Source of the DNA: Rhodospirillales bacterium
GTDB lineage: Bacteria; Pseudomonadota; Alphaproteobacteria; Rhodospirillales; Casp-alpha2
DNA: 61,333 bases
Direction of reading: 5' to 3'
NCBI GenBank assembly: GCA_021775095.1
Contig: JAJFII010000078.1
Location: 1 to 61,333, forward strand
A program made the position numbers and the translations under genes. Under the pieces are notes generated by a model. It had not been told where the DNA came from, did not search any database, and saw only the letters and a program-made list of their open reading frames with translations. Below, piece by piece: positions 1-9,593 of this stretch. Position 1 is the stretch's first letter. Each line of letters starts with the position of its first letter.

Positions 1-424
1 AGTCGGGATTGATCTCAATGGCCAACCTGAAACAGTCGATCGCGTCATCTAGGTTACCTTGATCCCGGAGAATTGCGCCCTTGTTATTGTAAGCCTGAAA
101 ATAGGTTCCGTTTAATTTGAGAGCTTGATCATAACTGACCAAAGCCCGGTCTATGTCGCCCAGAGCCTGTTGAGCCCTCCCGCGGTTGAGGTGGGCATCA
201 GCGTGTTGCGGGTTGCTACTTAATACCCGGTCAAAACAGTCGACGGCTTTTACATAGTCGCCAATTTGGAGGGATAAGACACCTAGATTATTGTTGACGT
301 CTTTGTGGTGCGGTGAAACCATTAAAATTCTTTTGTATATGTCACTCGCAGCGGCCAGATTACCCGAATTATGCATCTCCACCGCGCTCGAAAAGTCTTG
401 ATCTAACGTTTGGATACACTTCAC
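1..424 (-). CDS. TPR-repeat protein, N-terminal part (runs off window)
   Basis: Reading the minus strand from a GTG at 424 gives an open frame to the window edge, so only about the first 141 residues are visible. It contains at least three tetratricopeptide repeats with the usual 34-residue period: motifs such as NNNLGVLSLQIGDYVKAVDC, HLNRGRAQQALGDIDRAL and YNNKGAILRDQGNLDDAIDC show the W/L-G-Y-A-P type consensus. TPR arrays are helical scaffolds for protein-protein contact; no catalytic domain is seen in this part. The start is uncertain: GTG at 424 has a GAGG about 13 bases upstream, and an in-frame ATG lies at 376. No signal peptide is evident. What follows the repeats (for example a glycosyltransferase or methyltransferase domain) lies outside the window. 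Confidence 0.8.
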   Translation of the reverse strand, partial: MKCIQTLDQDFSSAVEMHNSGNLAAASDIYKRILMVSPHHKDVNNNLGVLSLQIGDYVKAVDCFDRVLSSNPQHADAHLNRGRAQQALGDIDRALVSYDQALKLNGTYFQAYNNKGAILRDQGNLDDAIDCFRLAIEINPD

Positions 425-773
425 GATAAGAATTGATCCTCTAGTTTGAAACCATACTTAGGCAAATCAGACCCTGTAGTTCGACTCGGGTTTTATCCGA
501 TCAAAGCCTCTATATCATCGGTAATCTGCGGCGATCTTCATCTAGAATTCTGTGGTCTCGTTTTCAAGTTTCCCATTTGCTCGAGATTCCATATCTAAGC
601 ATTCAGACGCACTCACCATACAATTAGTGTGGTTGTAAATCAACGGAGCCGAACCTCATGAAACCTCATTATCATGGTGCCGACACAGCCTTAAAATCTG
701 ACTTGAGGCATGTCAGTGCGGAAGAAACATAAACACCTAAACCGATGCGGTCCCGGACCGGCAGTCCTGATCC
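425..773. other. Intergenic stretch, no convincing gene
   Basis: About 350 bases between the partial TPR gene and the end of the metallo-beta-lactamase gene. A perfect hyphenated palindrome CGGTCC-C-GGACCG sits at 748-760 just beyond the stop codon of the minus-strand gene; it could form a hairpin, but no T-run follows on the minus strand, so it is not a canonical terminator. A 24-codon plus-strand frame at 658-732 (MKPHYHG start, GGAG upstream) is too short and too poorly supported to call. The TPR-gene promoter should lie here but no clear -35/-10 pair was found. Confidence 0.4.
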
Positions 774-2966
774 TCATTGAACGCGGTTTCGCAATTCATG
801 GGATTCAAATAACTTCCACATGACGATAGGGACTTCTGAAATCACCTGTTTGGGGATCTCGAATATCCGGCAGGGTTCCGTTGTTCGGTAATTAAAATTG
901 CCGGTGTCGCCAAACAATACCTGCTCTTCGGCAAAGAAGTCGCGGGGCCCGATGGTCGCAGTTATCGCCCGATTTTGAAGCTGCTCAACCTCGCCCGAAC
1001 TGACAATAAAAATCGAGTCTTTTGGTAATTTTGTGAGGTCCGTGTTTTTATCAAATTTGTGCAATACCATGGCATCGGAAATCGCGTTTAAAACCGGCGG
1101 TGATACGGTCTCGCCGAACAACCAGGACCGTTCCAATATTTCCCTGTTTTTTGCCCGCCCATTGATCGATTTACTCAGATTGTTTTTCTCGATCAGCTCT
1201 CGGTAGGCAGGAGCCGTGATACGAAGGGCCCGTACATAATTGATGGTTCTGTAGGCAGACATGGAAGGCAGCGCATGGATTCCCGTGGATTCACCGATAA
1301 AGCCTCCCGCCGATATGATGTTGTAGACATTATCATCGGAACGGATTTTTTCGACGGTGCCGGTAATAATCAGATAGATATTTTCCGGGACCCGGCCTTT
1401 GCGGAGGACGATCGAACCCGGTGCGAACTCGATGATTGGGTTGTTAAGTAATGTCCTGAGACAATGGCGGTCCAGGTTCTGAAAATACATGTTTAAATAT
1501 TCGAAGGCGAAGTGCCGCAGATTACCGGAATCATCGGGAACCAAGGTATCAACAACGCCAAAGGGCGCGCTTGAACCAATTTCCTTTTGTTTATTGGTAA
1601 GCGGCTCGGAGCGGTGGGCAAGGACGATTTTGTCGGATTGGTCATCGGTAAAATCTTCGACCTCACCATGAATCATACCACCACCAATATCGATTTTTTT
1701 GAGGTCGACCTTGGTCAGATAGTGTTTTTTGGCAGTATCAAAGCTTTCCTGAGAGATCCCTGGCGCGTCGTCGTCGTCGGTAATCATGTTCTGCAGAACC
1801 GAGAACGATGTGATGTCCGCAAGGTGAGCGTAAGTCAAATACCGGCTTTCCCAGAAGACACGGAAAAAGAACGCGCTTGTTTCGACGGGGTGGGGCGACA
1901 AAAACGGCATCACCTCCAGGCCGCCAAGGTCATTCCAGGTATCAAATTCGAGGTTTTTAATCTCGAAGAAATTGTTGATCTGCTCCTCGTCCATTGACAG
2001 CAGGGCCGATAGTTTTTTGAAAACCGATGCACGGACCAACGGCGTCGCATAATATTTAATTCGTTTGTCCGTACGAAGGAGGCTGGTAATGCCGGCGAAG
2101 TGGTCGTCGTGACAATGGGTATGAAAAACACCCTCGATTTCGTTGATACCTATACCCAGCACGGCAAGGCTATAGGAAATATTTGGTCCCGCGTCGACTA
2201 AGTAAATCTTGCCCTGAAAGGTAAGGATACTCGCCATGCACGGGCGATTGATGTCCCAACCATCGCCCTGGCCCGAATGGACGATTGAGAAATAATCCCT
2301 GGGAATACTTTGAAACCCCAAAGGATAAGCTGACCGGTCATTCCGGCCCCGTACGACCGTCAGGTCAATTGTTTCTGTTTCATTTTCGTAATTAAACTCA
2401 AATACGTTGGTCCTGAGACGCGCCACGGTAACGCCATTGCGAATTTCCACAGGCGCATTTTCGACGATTTTGTGGTCCAGCAATTCCTCTGTGGAAAGTA
2501 TTCGGCCAAAAGCGAAACTGAGTTTCATTCGCATGATCATTTTTGCCCGCTCAGGCGTCTCACCGGTGGCGATGATTTCCTCTTCCGAAACAAGGCCGTA
2601 ATTTCCCCGGTAAATATATTGCATCTGGGATTTTATTTGATCTTTGGCGCCGATCAAAAGCGGTTTGATGCCAGTGTTGTTGGGGTGGTTGGGAATTATC
2701 ATTCCCTGTTTGTAAAGCATTTGAAGGACGGGAAACTCAGCGAGATTACAAAATTTCCCGTTTTGCAGAGTAACGTCGGAAAGTAAAATTGCGTTCGGTC
2801 CGGTTTCAAAAGAGACACCGTCCCGTTCCGTCGGCATAATCAGACGCAGACGCATCAAATGTTTTGTTGTATCCTCTGGACATCCACACAGGATAAACAG
2901 CTCCGCTTCGGGAATTTCCAGCCAGTAAACGCCTTTAATAACCTCCGTTACTTTCATTTTACTCAT
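774..2966 (-). CDS. Metallo-beta-lactamase-fold protein with two C-terminal cyclic-nucleotide-binding-type domains
   Basis: A 730-residue protein. Residues about 225-420 form a metallo-beta-lactamase fold with the dinuclear-metal signature HTHCHDDH at 282-289, preceded by YLVDAGP at 255-261. Two cyclic-nucleotide-binding-like beta-barrels follow, at about 515-605 (FAPGSIVLRKG, IYLIITGTVEKI, GGFIGE) and about 625-725 (IFIVSSGEVEQL, GPRDFFAEEQVLFG). The first 200 residues match no domain I recognise. No signal peptide or membrane segment is seen, so it should be cytoplasmic. The metal site suggests a hydrolase or oxidoreductase (some family members are diiron flavoprotein-like), controlled allosterically by a ligand or redox state sensed by the barrels; the substrate is unknown. 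The second barrel lacks a clean phosphate-binding-cassette arginine motif and may not bind cNMP. Confidence 0.85.
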   Translation of the reverse strand: MSKMKVTEVIKGVYWLEIPEAELFILCGCPEDTTKHLMRLRLIMPTERDGVSFETGPNAILLSDVTLQNGKFCNLAEFPVLQMLYKQGMIIPNHPNNTGIKPLLIGAKDQIKSQMQYIYRGNYGLVSEEEIIATGETPERAKMIMRMKLSFAFGRILSTEELLDHKIVENAPVEIRNGVTVARLRTNVFEFNYENETETIDLTVVRGRNDRSAYPLGFQSIPRDYFSIVHSGQGDGWDINRPCMASILTFQGKIYLVDAGPNISYSLAVLGIGINEIEGVFHTHCHDDHFAGITSLLRTDKRIKYYATPLVRASVFKKLSALLSMDEEQINNFFEIKNLEFDTWNDLGGLEVMPFLSPHPVETSAFFFRVFWESRYLTYAHLADITSFSVLQNMITDDDDAPGISQESFDTAKKHYLTKVDLKKIDIGGGMIHGEVEDFTDDQSDKIVLAHRSEPLTNKQKEIGSSAPFGVVDTLVPDDSGNLRHFAFEYLNMYFQNLDRHCLRTLLNNPIIEFAPGSIVLRKGRVPENIYLIITGTVEKIRSDDNVYNIISAGGFIGESTGIHALPSMSAYRTINYVRALRITAPAYRELIEKNNLSKSINGRAKNREILERSWLFGETVSPPVLNAISDAMVLHKFDKNTDLTKLPKDSIFIVSSGEVEQLQNRAITATIGPRDFFAEEQVLFGDTGNFNYRTTEPCRIFEIPKQVISEVPIVMWKLFESHELRNRVQ

Positions 2967-3074
2967 ATAGACTACTTTCCATAGAAAATTTTCGCAGTTC
3001 CTGCTGCATCTCAGGAACGGGATAGGTATGGGAGAAGAGGTTATGCCTCAGATTAGCATTATATACCAACGGAA

Positions 3075-3272
3075 TTAGCGCCTGCGCATGTTGTCAAAAA
3101 TTGACGCGGCATAAATTAAATCGTTGTCGGAAATATCACCCTCATAGGTGAGTAGCAAATTACTTTTCGTCTCCACCTTTTTCTCAAATCCCATTTCTGC
3201 GAGTTTTTCAAATATAATTTCACTGGGAGCGCCATCTTCAGTATCAAAATCGAGGGTAAAGGATATTTTCAT
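3075..3272 (-). CDS. Small hypothetical protein
   Basis: A 65-residue acidic protein (starting MKISFTLDFDTEDG) with alternating beta-like and helical segments. No family recognised. An upstream in-frame ATG at 3326 would add 18 low-complexity residues (MSGFYPTSDTATGSGKIT); neither start has a strong ribosome-binding site, and the shorter was chosen because the longer N-terminus looks non-structured. It lies between the metallo-beta-lactamase gene and the M24 gene on the same strand. A hyphenated palindrome AGGTGA-ATG-TCACCT at 3333-3347 lies just upstream and could be an operator. No function is proposed. Confidence 0.5.
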   Translation of the reverse strand: MKISFTLDFDTEDGAPSEIIFEKLAEMGFEKKVETKSNLLLTYEGDISDNDLIYAASIFDNMRRR

Positions 3273-3516
3273 TGTTATTTTTCCGGATCCGGTTGCCGTA
3301 TCTGAGGTTGGATAAAATCCTGACATATCGTGAGGTGAATGTCACCTGTTGGTACTTAGCGTAAATAGGAGTGGCGTTGTAATACCGCGTCTCCTGATGT
3401 GATGTCGTCGATCAGGGGTCGACAAAAGACGAAGCAACAAAAGTCGAAATACCAATTCCCTGTCCGGAGACTGTCGCCAGCAGACCCCAGGATGGTTTGA
3501 ATTTTTGTCAAGAATC

Positions 3517-4665
3517 TCAAAGAATTACGCTGTTGAGTTCATTGCCGTGGACGGTGATGGTTTCATACCCGTCTTTCGTCACTATTATACTGTCTCCAAC
3601 CTGTGCCCGGAATTTTTTGGCGACACTGACCGAGCCGTCGACGGCCAATACCATCCCCGCCTGAAGGACCGTCTTGTCGCCTGACACCAACTGCGGTTTT
3701 TCCAGGAAACTGTATCCCGTTGCACGACCACAGCGGAACGGGTAACCGAAGCCGGCATCACGGATGACTTCGGCATAAGCCGCGTGCACGCTTTCCGCCG
3801 TGACCCCAGGGCGCAACGCCGCCAATGCGGCCTTCTGGCTTGCGACGGCGACTTCATAGACGTCTGCTTGGGTTTTGTCGGTAATTTCGCCGATCCAAAA
3901 AGTTCGGTCGAATCCGAGCTTAAAACGGTGGAAATTGGTCATGCCACAAAAACACAGAAACACCGGTTCCCCGCGTTTCATGACGCGCATGGACGCCCGA
4001 TGGTGGGGTTTGGTGATTTCCGTGCCGGATGCCATTATTTGCAGGAAATGGGCGTTGGGTGACATGCAGGTATCGTCATAATACGCCGACAGCAATTCGG
4101 CGGCCTTGCGGGTGCCCGCCTGGGATGTGGCGAGGGCGACCTCGTACTCCGGCACACCGTCACCGATTGTCGAACAGCCCGCAGCCATCATCGCCATGGC
4201 GACTTCGCCGGCATGGCGCGCCAACTGCAGTTCCTCCGCCGATTTGATCATGCGCATGTTAGCCAACAGCGGCGTGATATCGCCAAACAACCGGGCGTCG
4301 GCAATCTGGTTCAGGTAGCTGCGGACCAACGGCGGCATTTGATCGGGCTCAATGCCAATGCGCTTTGCGCCGGTTATCGCTGCCGGCAGTTCGTCGCGCC
4401 ATTCCTTTCCGTAACCGTCGTTCCAGGTGGCAATCCTGTCGACCCGTGCCGAACCCTCCGCCATGTCCAGTTCCATGTTCGGCGTGATCAGCAGACTTTC
4501 TCCGTCGCCTGGCACGATGAGTAGGGTTGGGCGACCAAACTCCATATGCAGATAATCGTAATAACCCGTCAAATAATAGACATTGTCATCATCGGTTATC
4601 AGCGCCACGTCGACGCCTGCTTCGGTGAGACGGTTACGAAAGTTTTGCATGCGCCCTGCGAACAT
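3517..4665 (-). CDS. Creatinase-like M24 pita-bread protein lacking the metal ligands
   Basis: About 382 residues with the creatinase/prolidase N-terminal domain (VYYLTGYYDY near the start) followed by an M24 pita-bread fold. Aminopeptidase members bind two metals with Asp, Asp, His, Glu, Glu. Here all five positions differ: the first Asp strand reads VFLCFCG (235-241), the second KLGFDRTF has Gly where Asp is expected, the His strand is GRATGY, the first Glu strand is MVLAVDG and the last QVGDSIIVT. A conserved His pair (KPHHR, 221-222) remains at the position of the creatinase catalytic His. It is therefore more likely a metal-independent C-N hydrolase of creatinase type than a peptidase; substrate unknown. 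Start: ATG at 4665 has GAGG seven bases upstream. The frame is open to 4821, but that 52-residue extension fits no family member. Confidence 0.8.
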   Translation of the reverse strand: MFAGRMQNFRNRLTEAGVDVALITDDDNVYYLTGYYDYLHMEFGRPTLLIVPGDGESLLITPNMELDMAEGSARVDRIATWNDGYGKEWRDELPAAITGAKRIGIEPDQMPPLVRSYLNQIADARLFGDITPLLANMRMIKSAEELQLARHAGEVAMAMMAAGCSTIGDGVPEYEVALATSQAGTRKAAELLSAYYDDTCMSPNAHFLQIMASGTEITKPHHRASMRVMKRGEPVFLCFCGMTNFHRFKLGFDRTFWIGEITDKTQADVYEVAVASQKAALAALRPGVTAESVHAAYAEVIRDAGFGYPFRCGRATGYSFLEKPQLVSGDKTVLQAGMVLAVDGSVSVAKKFRAQVGDSIIVTKDGYETITVHGNELNSVIL

Positions 4666-4827
4666 CAGCCAGCCTCGTTGGTTTAACGCTTTGCCGAGCT
4701 TAGCGGGGTTTCCGTAACGAACCAAGAGAGACAAACGAACCGTAACTGGCAGAGGCTGAAAAATGTCGCGATCGAATGCTATGGGGTTCAAATGTGCCGG
4801 GGGATGACCGCTTACAATCAACCCCTG

Positions 4828-7800
4828 TTAACCCTGTAGCGACGACTGCTCGCGCCACCATTCGGTTGCTTCTTTTACGGCTGTTTCAAAACCCGGTATC
4901 AAGCGGCGTACGTGATCAATGTCAGCCGACTTCTGTTCGATCTCCGCCGCTAAGTCAGATACCCGCATGGCAAACATCGATCCGCTCGCGCCCTTGATCG
5001 CATGGGCGGCTTCACGAATCCCAACAGAATCGTCAGCCTGAAGGCTTTGTTCGAGCTCTGCCCGTCGCGTATTGAGGGTGATTTGGGCTTCGGAAAGCAG
5101 ATGAGCAATGACTTCAGCCGATAACTGTCTGCGGAGTTCGGCCAGTTTTTTCGCGTCGCCTACAGGCGGGCGATCATGTTCATCGGCGTCGATTTCGGCA
5201 ATCGCTTGCACGGGGTGGTCGGCCATCCCGGACACCGGGGGGGTGTCTTGTCCTGACGTCGCGTCGCGACCGGCGCTACGGCGTTCAACCAGTCGATTGA
5301 CGGCAAGGGTGTCGGCCAATTGTTGTTCTGTGAAGGGTTTGGTGAGAACGTCATTCATGCCAGCTTCTACAAAAAGAGCATGACGGTCGGCGAAGGCTTC
5401 CGCGGTTAAACCGACAATCGGCACCTTTTTGCCAGACGCCGAGGCGCGGATGGTTCGGGTTGCATCGATGCCATTCATTTCTGGCATATGGATGTCCATC
5501 AAAATTAAGTCTGCCCAATTTTTTTGCGCTTCCGCAACTGCAAATAGGCCATTTTCCACGTGTTTTACCGTATGTCCAAACTTTTCCAAAAACGCCTTAG
5601 CGATTAGGGCATTTACCTCATTGTCCTCAGCCAGAAGCACATTAAGCGGCGTCGAAGGTGCGACGTTCCGATGGTTGCGAAGCGACAAAAAATGAGCTTC
5701 TTCCTGCGAAGCGCCGGCGAAGGGAAGATAGACGATAAATTTGCTGCCAACTCCAGGTTCGCTGGTGACACGAACAGTTCCGCCCATTAATTCGGTCAGT
5801 TGTTTGACAATAGACAGGCCGAGGCCGGTTCCGCCGTATCTTCTTGTAATCGACGAATCTTCTTGCGTGAAAGCGTCAAATATCGCGCCGGTCCGGTCCG
5901 GTGATATCCCTGCCCCCGTATCTTCAACGGCAAAGCAGAGCAAATGACTTTTTTTGACGGTTACCAAATTTTCAATATTCTCCGGGGTGTCGATATTTTG
6001 CATGGTTAACTTAATGTGCCCGTTATCCGTAAACTTGATTGCGTTGCTCACAAGATTCCATAGAATTTGGCGGACACGAACGGGATCGCCTTTAACCACC
6101 TGCTCTATTCCGATATCACTGCTTACGATCAGTTCAAGACCCTTGTCGTCAGCGACACTTTGGAACGGTGTTGTTATCGTCGAAATCAATCCTTGCAGCG
6201 AGAAGGCTTGGTCTTCAAGCTCAATTCCCCCGGCCTCAATTTTGCTCATATCAAGGACGTCATTAATGATTGAAAGTAAGGTTTGGCCCGAAGAAAGGAT
6301 GGTCTTAACTTTGTTCTGCTGGCCTTCGTCCAGGTTAGTGTCGTTTAACAACTGGGCCAATCCCAAAACGCCATTGAGAGGTGTGCGAATTTCGTGGCTC
6401 ATGGTGGCGAGGAAGTTTGATTTGGCAAGATTTGCCGTTTCGGCTTGGTTCGTTGCTGCCATCAATGCCGCCGTACGGAGTTCTACGGTTTTTCGCAGCA
6501 ACGAGCCTTGGCCTGACAATACCAGTGCGTAGGCCCCAACCATACTGACCATCACCATTCCGACGAACATCAGAAGCCAAAGATTGCCCGTTCGAAGGCT
6601 GGCCAGGTATTGTTGGTCGGGAGAAATGTGTAGATTCCATTCGCGGGTGCCGAAAAAAATTGGATAACTCCGGCCCAATTGTACGGACCCGCCAAAAATC
6701 CCTTTTTCTTTGAGGATTGTAATGGCCTGCTCCTGCGGTCTGTTCTCGAATAAAAACCGGGCACCCTCCGTTGCTGATTGGTCAACCAGCCGGAAAATCA
6801 GGCCCGTCTTATCAAACTCCTGAAGGGCGGAATTGATAATATCATCGCCCCGCAACACACCAACCATATACCCCGTTAAATTTCGCCTGCGTTCGTCAAT
6901 TGTCGAGTGGGGCACGCCGTTTCGGTAGGTCGGCATGAAAACCAGGACACCGAATTGTTTATCGGTTTCCTGAACAAGGGTGATTCGTTCTGTTGCCGTC
7001 GCTTTTCCGCTATCGCGCGCTGCATTAAGGGCATTTTCCCGGGTGGGATTTGACGCCACGTCGAAACCCAGAGCTTTTTGGTTGTTCTCGAAGGGTTCGA
7101 TGTATTGGACAGTTATATATTGGGGGCGTTCAGCCGCCGTGACCAGATTTCCCTGTACACCGCGTTCAGTAATCTGGAAATCCGGAGAAAATGTGTCGCC
7201 TATGGCACGCTCATATTCCGCCCGGTCGCCATTCGAAACCAGCGGGTTCCATGACAACGCCTGAATCCCAGCGAACTGGGTGAGGGGACGGGCGACAAAC
7301 GTCCTGAACTCGTCACGTTCAATATGCTTTGAAGCCGCATAAAAGCGCTCGAGGGACCGAACAACTTCAATATGAAGGGCGAGATTTTTGTCCAGGGCGC
7401 CAGCAAGGGCGGTTGCCTGTTTCTCGAACTCAAGTGCCAACCGGCCTCTTTCCCACCATGTGCTGAAGGAAGTGGCTGCGATAACCAGCAAAAAAGTGAT
7501 CAAAATGGGCAGGGTGACGGACCATTGCCGGGATTTCCAATCGTCGTCATTGCGATAGGCCCATACCAAAGCCAGCGGCGCGAATATGAAGACGCCAATG
7601 GTGTCGCCTGCCCACCAGGTTGTAAAATTTATCAGGAAAGTTGAAGCGGGAATTTTGGCCGCTAACAAAAGCACTGAAACACCGATGCAGGCATTGATCA
7701 AACTGGCGACCATACCACCAATAAAAAGGAAAGTGAAAACTTCCCGTTGGTTCGACAGAGAGTTGGGAAAGGCCGCAAAACGCCGCAGCAGCACCGCCCC

Positions 7801-8118
7801 TGCAAGGGCCTGCAGGGTCGCGCCAACGGCGATCCCGATGGGCACCGCGAACGAAGCAATGATCGTAGAAATCGAACTTACGTCCAAACCCGTCCAGATG
7901 TTAACAAGAACCGATCCTAACAGGATGCCCGGCCAAACCCGATAGCTGAAAATCAAAACCGCCGCCAACGCGATACCCGAAGAGGGCCAGATAATTGTAG
8001 CGTATCCAGGAGGTATAGCCATCATCAAACCGAAGCTGCCAAACAGCGCGTAGGCGGCCGCAACAGCAAGGTTTTTGAGGACCAAATCACTAAGCGATTG
8101 TGGCTGATAACGGTTCAT
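4828..8118 (-). CDS. MASE1-CHASE hybrid sensor histidine kinase with receiver and HPt domains
   Basis: A 1096-residue membrane sensor. N-terminal MASE1-type domain with about eight hydrophobic segments (residues 15-225), a CHASE-like extracytoplasmic domain (about 240-480, with the typical [14 protein letters not shown] strand), a further membrane segment near 510-530, then HisKA with phospho-acceptor His575 ([11 protein letters not shown]), HATPase ([10 protein letters not shown]-box; [19 protein letters not shown]), a receiver with Asp875 ([15 protein letters not shown] lysine) and an HPt domain with His1039 (AAHAIKG). This is a complete internal phosphorelay; the output regulator is not in the window. 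CHASE domains sense small extracellular ligands. Start: ATG at 8118 has AGGA eight bases upstream; upstream ATGs at 8127 and 8181 lack one. It lies upstream of the M24 gene on the same strand. Confidence 0.9.
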   Translation of the reverse strand: MNRYQPQSLSDLVLKNLAVAAAYALFGSFGLMMAIPPGYATIIWPSSGIALAAVLIFSYRVWPGILLGSVLVNIWTGLDVSSISTIIASFAVPIGIAVGATLQALAGAVLLRRFAAFPNSLSNQREVFTFLFIGGMVASLINACIGVSVLLLAAKIPASTFLINFTTWWAGDTIGVFIFAPLALVWAYRNDDDWKSRQWSVTLPILITFLLVIAATSFSTWWERGRLALEFEKQATALAGALDKNLALHIEVVRSLERFYAASKHIERDEFRTFVARPLTQFAGIQALSWNPLVSNGDRAEYERAIGDTFSPDFQITERGVQGNLVTAAERPQYITVQYIEPFENNQKALGFDVASNPTRENALNAARDSGKATATERITLVQETDKQFGVLVFMPTYRNGVPHSTIDERRRNLTGYMVGVLRGDDIINSALQEFDKTGLIFRLVDQSATEGARFLFENRPQEQAITILKEKGIFGGSVQLGRSYPIFFGTREWNLHISPDQQYLASLRTGNLWLLMFVGMVMVSMVGAYALVLSGQGSLLRKTVELRTAALMAATNQAETANLAKSNFLATMSHEIRTPLNGVLGLAQLLNDTNLDEGQQNKVKTILSSGQTLLSIINDVLDMSKIEAGGIELEDQAFSLQGLISTITTPFQSVADDKGLELIVSSDIGIEQVVKGDPVRVRQILWNLVSNAIKFTDNGHIKLTMQNIDTPENIENLVTVKKSHLLCFAVEDTGAGISPDRTGAIFDAFTQEDSSITRRYGGTGLGLSIVKQLTELMGGTVRVTSEPGVGSKFIVYLPFAGASQEEAHFLSLRNHRNVAPSTPLNVLLAEDNEVNALIAKAFLEKFGHTVKHVENGLFAVAEAQKNWADLILMDIHMPEMNGIDATRTIRASASGKKVPIVGLTAEAFADRHALFVEAGMNDVLTKPFTEQQLADTLAVNRLVERRSAGRDATSGQDTPPVSGMADHPVQAIAEIDADEHDRPPVGDAKKLAELRRQLSAEVIAHLLSEAQITLNTRRAELEQSLQADDSVGIREAAHAIKGASGSMFAMRVSDLAAEIEQKSADIDHVRRLIPGFETAVKEATEWWREQSSLQG

Positions 8119-8244
8119 TCGTATCATCCTAGAATTTTCGTACTCTGCTTCTGCAGCCCTCAAGATAGGACTATAGATCATTGGAAGCTTATAGTCGTAT
8201 CAATTTGTTCGAACCGACCGTTTACAGGAGGTCAATGCTTTTAG

Positions 8245-8835
8245 CCGCCAGCGATCAGCGGTGTGCCCGAGATCGAATACGTCAGGTTCCTGGGCGCCGT
8301 CGCCGACCAATCAGAGTTGCCTCTGGCCGTGCAAAATGCGCCCGGACTAATGGCAACCAGCCTCTCCAATGGTGCCTTGAAGACCCTTAACCAGCGACAC
8401 CCGAATGTCTGTTTGCTCAAGGCCGAGGGGCCGGCCACCTATATCCGCCAGCTGATCGAAGATATCGAAGGGGCGTTTGATGTTTTCGGCGGCATGGCGG
8501 GGATCCAGTTCCCCGATTCCCTGCGCGCCGGTTGCGTTGGCATGATCCCGGCAGCCGACCTGTTTGACCCGCAGGTGAGAATCTATGAACTGATGCGCCA
8601 GGGTACACCACAAAGCATCGCCGAAGCCGAGGAAATCCATCGTGAACTGCTGCCATTGATCGTTTTTATGATGAGTTCGGTGGAAAACTTCATTGTTTGC
8701 GGAAAACATCTGACGGCGCAGCGCCTGGGGCTAACCAGCGGTTTGGTGCGGCAACCCTCGGTCCCGGTCAGCGAGTTTGGCTTCAAAACCATGTCCCATT
8801 GGGCAGGCCACCCGGGGCCGTTTCCCTCGGCATAA
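8245..8835 (+). pseudogene. DapA/NanA-family aldolase, 5'-truncated remnant
   Basis: From the GTG at 8263 a 190-residue frame matches only the C-terminal two thirds of the dihydrodipicolinate synthase/N-acetylneuraminate lyase family: PLAVQNAPGLMATSL corresponds to the usual P-x-x-x-YN-P-x-x-T strand, LLKAEG carries the Schiff-base Lys, and DVFGGMAGIQFPDSLRAGCVG is the following barrel strand. Family members have about 300 residues; the first 100 or so, with the substrate-binding GTTGE and catalytic Tyr strands, are missing. An in-frame stop lies at 8242-8244, and the only good Shine-Dalgarno (AGGAGG, 8226-8231) leads into a different frame. A deletion of the 5' part is the simplest reading. 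A GGGCG-CTT-CGCCC stem at 8836-8848 follows the stop codon without a T-tract. Confidence 0.65.
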
Positions 8836-8911
8836 GGGCGCTTCGCCCGCAAGCCAGCCGCACCGAGGATGTCATTGGGTGACCTAATCCGTCGACCCGG
8901 CGGTGTCCGTG

Positions 8912-9388
8912 TCAGGACGACTCCAGCAAGGCGTGGCGCATATCCTCAAGGGTTTTTTCCATTTCCACCAGATGGATCAGGGCCTTGGCGGTATGTGCCG
9001 TTTGCCCGAGGATTTCTGCCGCCCTATAGACGGCGGCACGTTCGGCACCGGCGAAGTCGCCGTCGGCACTCGACATTTTGATGGCCGAATACAAAAGAGA
9101 ACGTGAGGCGTTGATCGGTGAATCAGCGACCAGTGTCGGGATCAACTCTTCGAGACTGGCATTTTTAAAGTCAAATTTTCGCCAGGCGTCGATGATATCT
9201 TCGGTCGCACCCATGGCCCGGGCATGGTTGACGATGTGGTCCATTTCCGCCGGCGCAACTTCGCCGTCAGCGCCGGCGATGGTCAGGCATGCGTAACCGT
9301 AATTTTTCCAGACGGCTTTGCTGATCCGGGCAATATTAAAGGTCCGGACACCGATCTCACTAAACTCCATCATTTCGTCATCGGTCAT
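8912..9388 (-). CDS. TerB-like protein
   Basis: A 158-residue protein, almost entirely helical, with the two-fold acidic pattern of the TerB (tellurite-resistance/DUF533-like) family: ACLTIAGADGEVAPAEMDHI near residues 34-53 and IKMSSADGDFAGAERAAVYR near 102-121. In this family the D-G-E/D-x-x-x-x-E segments bind divalent metal, and members are cytoplasmic, often membrane-associated stress proteins. None of the other ter genes is near, so a role in tellurite resistance should not be assumed. ATG at 9388 was preferred to the TTG one codon upstream; GGGGA precedes it. It is divergent from the FAD-oxidase pair. Confidence 0.75.
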   Translation of the reverse strand: MTDDEMMEFSEIGVRTFNIARISKAVWKNYGYACLTIAGADGEVAPAEMDHIVNHARAMGATEDIIDAWRKFDFKNASLEELIPTLVADSPINASRSLLYSAIKMSSADGDFAGAERAAVYRAAEILGQTAHTAKALIHLVEMEKTLEDMRHALLESS

Positions 9389-9593
9389 CAAATTTTCCCC
9401 TTGTTATCTGGCAAATGAATTGATCGCAATAAATTGCCGCGCCAGGCCACGGGGCGAGGCATCATCAGTCGGCTTTGTGACGGCTCACCGAAACGCCACC
9501 AAACTTGTACCATTGTCGCAAATTTAATAGCATTATTCCCTGGTCGCCGCACAGTATTTATTGGGTGACAAGGGGGAGGGGCCGGAGTGAGCC

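Noticed and set aside
748-760. CGGTCCCGGACCG palindrome as a terminator of the metallo-beta-lactamase gene
   Set aside because: Short stem with a one-base loop and no T-run on the minus strand.
1760-1785. Repeated GTC triplets as a simple-sequence phase-variation tract
   Set aside because: It encodes a run of four Asp in the metallo-beta-lactamase protein and is too short for slippage to be claimed.
1587-1997. 136-codon plus-strand frame antisense to the metallo-beta-lactamase gene
   Set aside because: Lies entirely within a well-supported gene on the other strand and has no family features.
4666-4821. 52-residue N-terminal extension of the M24 protein
   Set aside because: Not similar to family N-termini; ATG at 4665 has GAGG at the right distance.
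8235-8390. Start at the ATG after AGGAGG as a real short gene
   Set aside because: Spacing of three bases is too short and the frame differs from the DapA-like coding frame; no family similarity.
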